From Bretschneidera sinensis (taxonomy: Eukaryota > Streptophyta > Magnoliopsida > Brassicales > Akaniaceae), in NCBI GenBank assembly GCA_023935145.1, contig CM043698.1, positions 21,269,001-21,333,000 of the forward strand: a stretch of 64,000 bases of DNA, given 5' to 3'. Under the pieces are notes generated by a model, which searched no databases, was not told where the DNA came from, and worked only from the letters and a program-made list of their open reading frames with translations. The position numbers were made by a program, and so were the translations under genes. Below, piece by piece: positions 61,480 through 64,000 of this stretch. Every line of letters starts with the position of its first letter. Position 1 is the first letter of the stretch.

Positions 61480-64000
61480 TCTCATTTTCTCTACATGATC
61501 CTTGAATTTTAGAGGTGGCATGCCCAAAGGATCCGCGATCATCAATTCAGTGCTAATGTGTTCAATGACCACTTTTTTTTTTCTTTTATATGTCCTCTTA
61601 TGGCTAAATACCTAATGTTGATGTGTTTACTTCGACTTCCACTTTTATTGTTCTTAGTCATAAAGACAGTAGTTGAATATCCATGACTCTAAGCCCATAA
61701 ATGAAACTCCTAAGCCATACACCCTGTGAAGTAGCCTCAAAACAAGATACAAACTCGACTTCCATAGTAAAAGTAGTAGTCAATGTCTGCTTGACACTTC
61801 TCCAAGAAATAGCTCCACCGGCCATCAGAAAAATGTACCCTGATGTTGATTTACGTGAATCAACACAACCAACAAAGTCTTAATCAGAGTAGCCAATCAC
61901 ATCCAGATTGTCCATCTGTTTATATATAAGCTTGTAGTCTTTAGTTCCTTGAAGATACCTCATTACTTTTTTTGCAGCTCTCTAGTGGTCTGTACCTAGG
62001 TTACTCTGATATCGCCCTAGCATCCCTACAGCAAATGCAATGTCAGGTCTAGTGCATACCTGAGCATACATAAGGCTTCTGACTGCAAAAGCATATGAAA
62101 TGTTCTTCATAGATTCTCTCTCAAAATCATTCTTCAAGCATTGGTTCAAATTGAACCTATCACCCTTCACAAAAAGAGCTACACTTGGTGAACAATCTAT
62201 CATCCGAAATCTCTCTAAAACTTTGTTGATATAAGTTTCTTGTGACAGACCTAAAACACCTCGAGGTCTATCTTTATGGATCTTAATGCCAATGACATAA
62301 GATGTCTCATCCATATCTTTCATATCAAAAATTTTAGAGAGAAATTGTTTCACCTCATGCAGCAAGCCCTTATCATTAGTTGCAAGTAAAATATCATCCA
62401 CATATAAAACAAGAAAACAAATTTTACTCCCACTGACCTTCTGGTATATATATTGATCCATGGGGTTTTCAACAAAACCGAATTAAGAAATTACTTTATC
62501 GAATTTAAAATACCATTGACAGGAGGCTTATTTTAAACCGTATATGGATTTCTTAAGCTTACAAACCAAATGGTCACCATCATTAGAGGAGAAACCTTCA
62601 AGTTGTTTCATATAAACCTCATCTTCTATATCTTCATTAAGAAATGTGGTTCTCATATCCATTTGTTGCAGCTCAAGGTCAAAATGAGCAACTAATGCCA
62701 AAATAATACGAAGAGAAACTTTCTTAGATACAGGAGATAAAGTCTCCATGTAATCGATTCCTTCTTTTTGAGTAAATCCTTTAGAAACGAGTCTCGCTTT
62801 GTATCTCTCAATGTTGGCTAATGAATCTTTCTTGGTCTTAAAAACTCATTTGCAACCAATGGCCTTCGCCCCATTAGGCAACTCTACAAGATCCTAGACT
62901 TCATTTTTTTTTCATGGAATTCATTTCTTCCTTCATGGTATCGTACCACAAGGTTGACCCTTTGCAACTCATGGCCTGTGAAAAAGTTTTAGGATCATTT
63001 TCAACTCCAAAATTATAGTCAAATTCTTGTAGATACATAATTTAATCACTAAGAATTGCTAATCACCAGTCTCTAGTAGATTTTTTTAATGTTGTACCAA
63101 GATCTCCCAGGGGAGCTTGTGGTTCAACTGGTTGTTCAGGAGCTTATGGTATTTCCTGAACTGCTTGATCTATTAGAATGTTGTCAGTAGCTTGTGGAAC
63201 CTCAATGATTGATTGGTCAACACGAGCTTATACTTGAGGTGTGCTATGAACTATAACCAATCTATTATTTGATAAAGGTTGAGATTCTGTATGATCATGT
63301 ACAGGAACTAAGTTCCTGAACCGATCTCTCCCACTGATCATGTCATTCTCTAGAAACTTAGTGTTTCTTGATTCCACAATCCTAGCAGTATGAGTTAGAT
63401 AATAAAACCTGAAAGCCTTGGACCTTTTAGCATATCCAACGACATACCCACTAATGGTCCTCGAATCCAGTTTCTTCTCTTGTGGGTTATAAATCCTCAC
63501 CTCAGTTGAACATCCCCAAACGTGCATATGTCGCAAACTCGGTTTCCAACCTTTCCATAATTCAAATGGTGTCTTGGGAATAGCCTTGGTTAGAACTCGG
63601 TTTAATATATACTCAGTCGTCTTTAGTGCTTCAGTCCAAAAGGATATAGGAAGATTGGAGTTGCTAAGCATACTCCGCACCATGTCCATCAATGTTCGGT
63701 TTATTCTTTCTGCAACACCATTCTGGTTTCGGGAACCAGGCATAGTGTAATGGGCAACAATCCCATGTTCTTGAAGAAACTTGGCAAAAAGACCAGGTGC
63801 TTGTCCATTTTCTGTGTATCTACTATAATATTCTCCACCTCGATCGGATCTCACAATTTTTATTTGCTTTCCGTATTGGTTCTCAACTTCAGCCTTAAAG
63901 ACTTTGAAAGCATCCAACGCTTCATTTTTCTTATAAAGCAAATAGATATACATATGTCATGAGTAATCATCGATAAAAGTGACGAAATATTTCTGACCAT
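61480..64000 (-). pseudogene. pol of copia 3 (integrase, RT, RNase H; broken)
   Basis: Integrase runs from the window edge to about 63228 with [17 protein letters not shown] and [11 protein letters not shown], so the DDE set is intact, although a stop follows FIDDYS. RT occupies about 62850-61980: METLSPVSKKVSLRIILALV, QMDMRTTFLNEDI, and the active-site motif LVLYVDDILLATN with intact YVDD. RNase H is at about 61970-61500 (VIGYSD, stop, DFVGCVDSRKSTSGYIF). Stops near 63225, 62530, 62480, 61982 and 61880 break the frame. It is decayed but recognisable to family level. Confidence 0.85.

Larger units (their letters stand above)
60740..64000 (-). mobile_element. Ty1/copia retrotransposon 3 (minus strand, 5' part outside window)
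   Basis: RNase H, RT and integrase lie in minus orientation from about 61480 to the window end. The zone 60740-61440 between the hAT-like element and the pol end is presumably the 3' LTR: it is non-coding and contains a direct set of short repeats (61069-61140). The exact LTR borders and target duplication were not resolved, because the 5' LTR is beyond base 64000. Confidence 0.8.

Overview
This window is nuclear DNA of a flowering plant, most likely a eudicot. The evidence is intron-rich plant genes with GT-AG junctions, plant-specific families (DA1-related LIM peptidase, BELL homeodomain, cucumisin-like subtilase, RABA GTPase), AT-rich intergenic DNA, and many Ty1/copia, Ty3/gypsy, LINE, hAT, Mutator-like and Harbinger-like elements. 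I cannot name the species from the sequence alone. Exons were assembled by hand, and the sum of exon lengths is divisible by three in every gene model.

Layout. 137-4342 (+): ten exons of a DA1-related ubiquitin-activated peptidase that resembles DAR2, with the 5' part outside the window. 5309-13926 (-): a seven-exon mitochondrial carrier gene, tail-to-tail with the first gene. Its 4.6-kb first intron holds a SINE-like unit, a small non-autonomous LTR element with a Mutator-type MITE inside one LTR, and a LINE remnant. 14.1-21 kb is gene-poor, but holds a hAT-like transposon with a captured PPR gene fragment (16068-17611) and a possible plant-mobile-domain remnant. 21558-25625 (-): a four-exon BELL homeodomain gene with an in-frame stop just after the homeodomain and an open frame beyond it. 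26.3-30.3 kb: a decayed LINE with nested insertions. 32426-38058: a copia element with 320-bp LTRs, a GTCAG target duplication and a nested solo LTR. 39402-41293 (-): a two-exon RABA-type Rab11 GTPase. 42.9-44.2 kb: LINE remnant. About 45.2-48.4 kb (-): a gypsy derivative in which gag is joined directly to the extreme integrase C-terminus; its 3' region is rich in tandem repeats and is interrupted by a solo LTR. 48.4-53.2 kb: a second copia element whose 3' LTR abuts a broken bHLH gene (53227-53805). 54924-58477 (+): a ten-exon subtilase whose 3' end is tandemly duplicated. 59610-60707: a second hAT-like element. 60.7 kb to the end (-): a third copia element that runs off the window.

The host genes have unrelated roles (organ growth control, organelle metabolite transport, meristem transcription, endosomal trafficking, extracellular proteolysis) and form no pathway or operon-like system. 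What stands out is the density of datable nested insertions and several places where transposition has remodelled genes: a transduplicated PPR fragment, an LTR-bHLH junction, and a BELL gene cut short by one codon. I found no evidence of a wholly new biological system.
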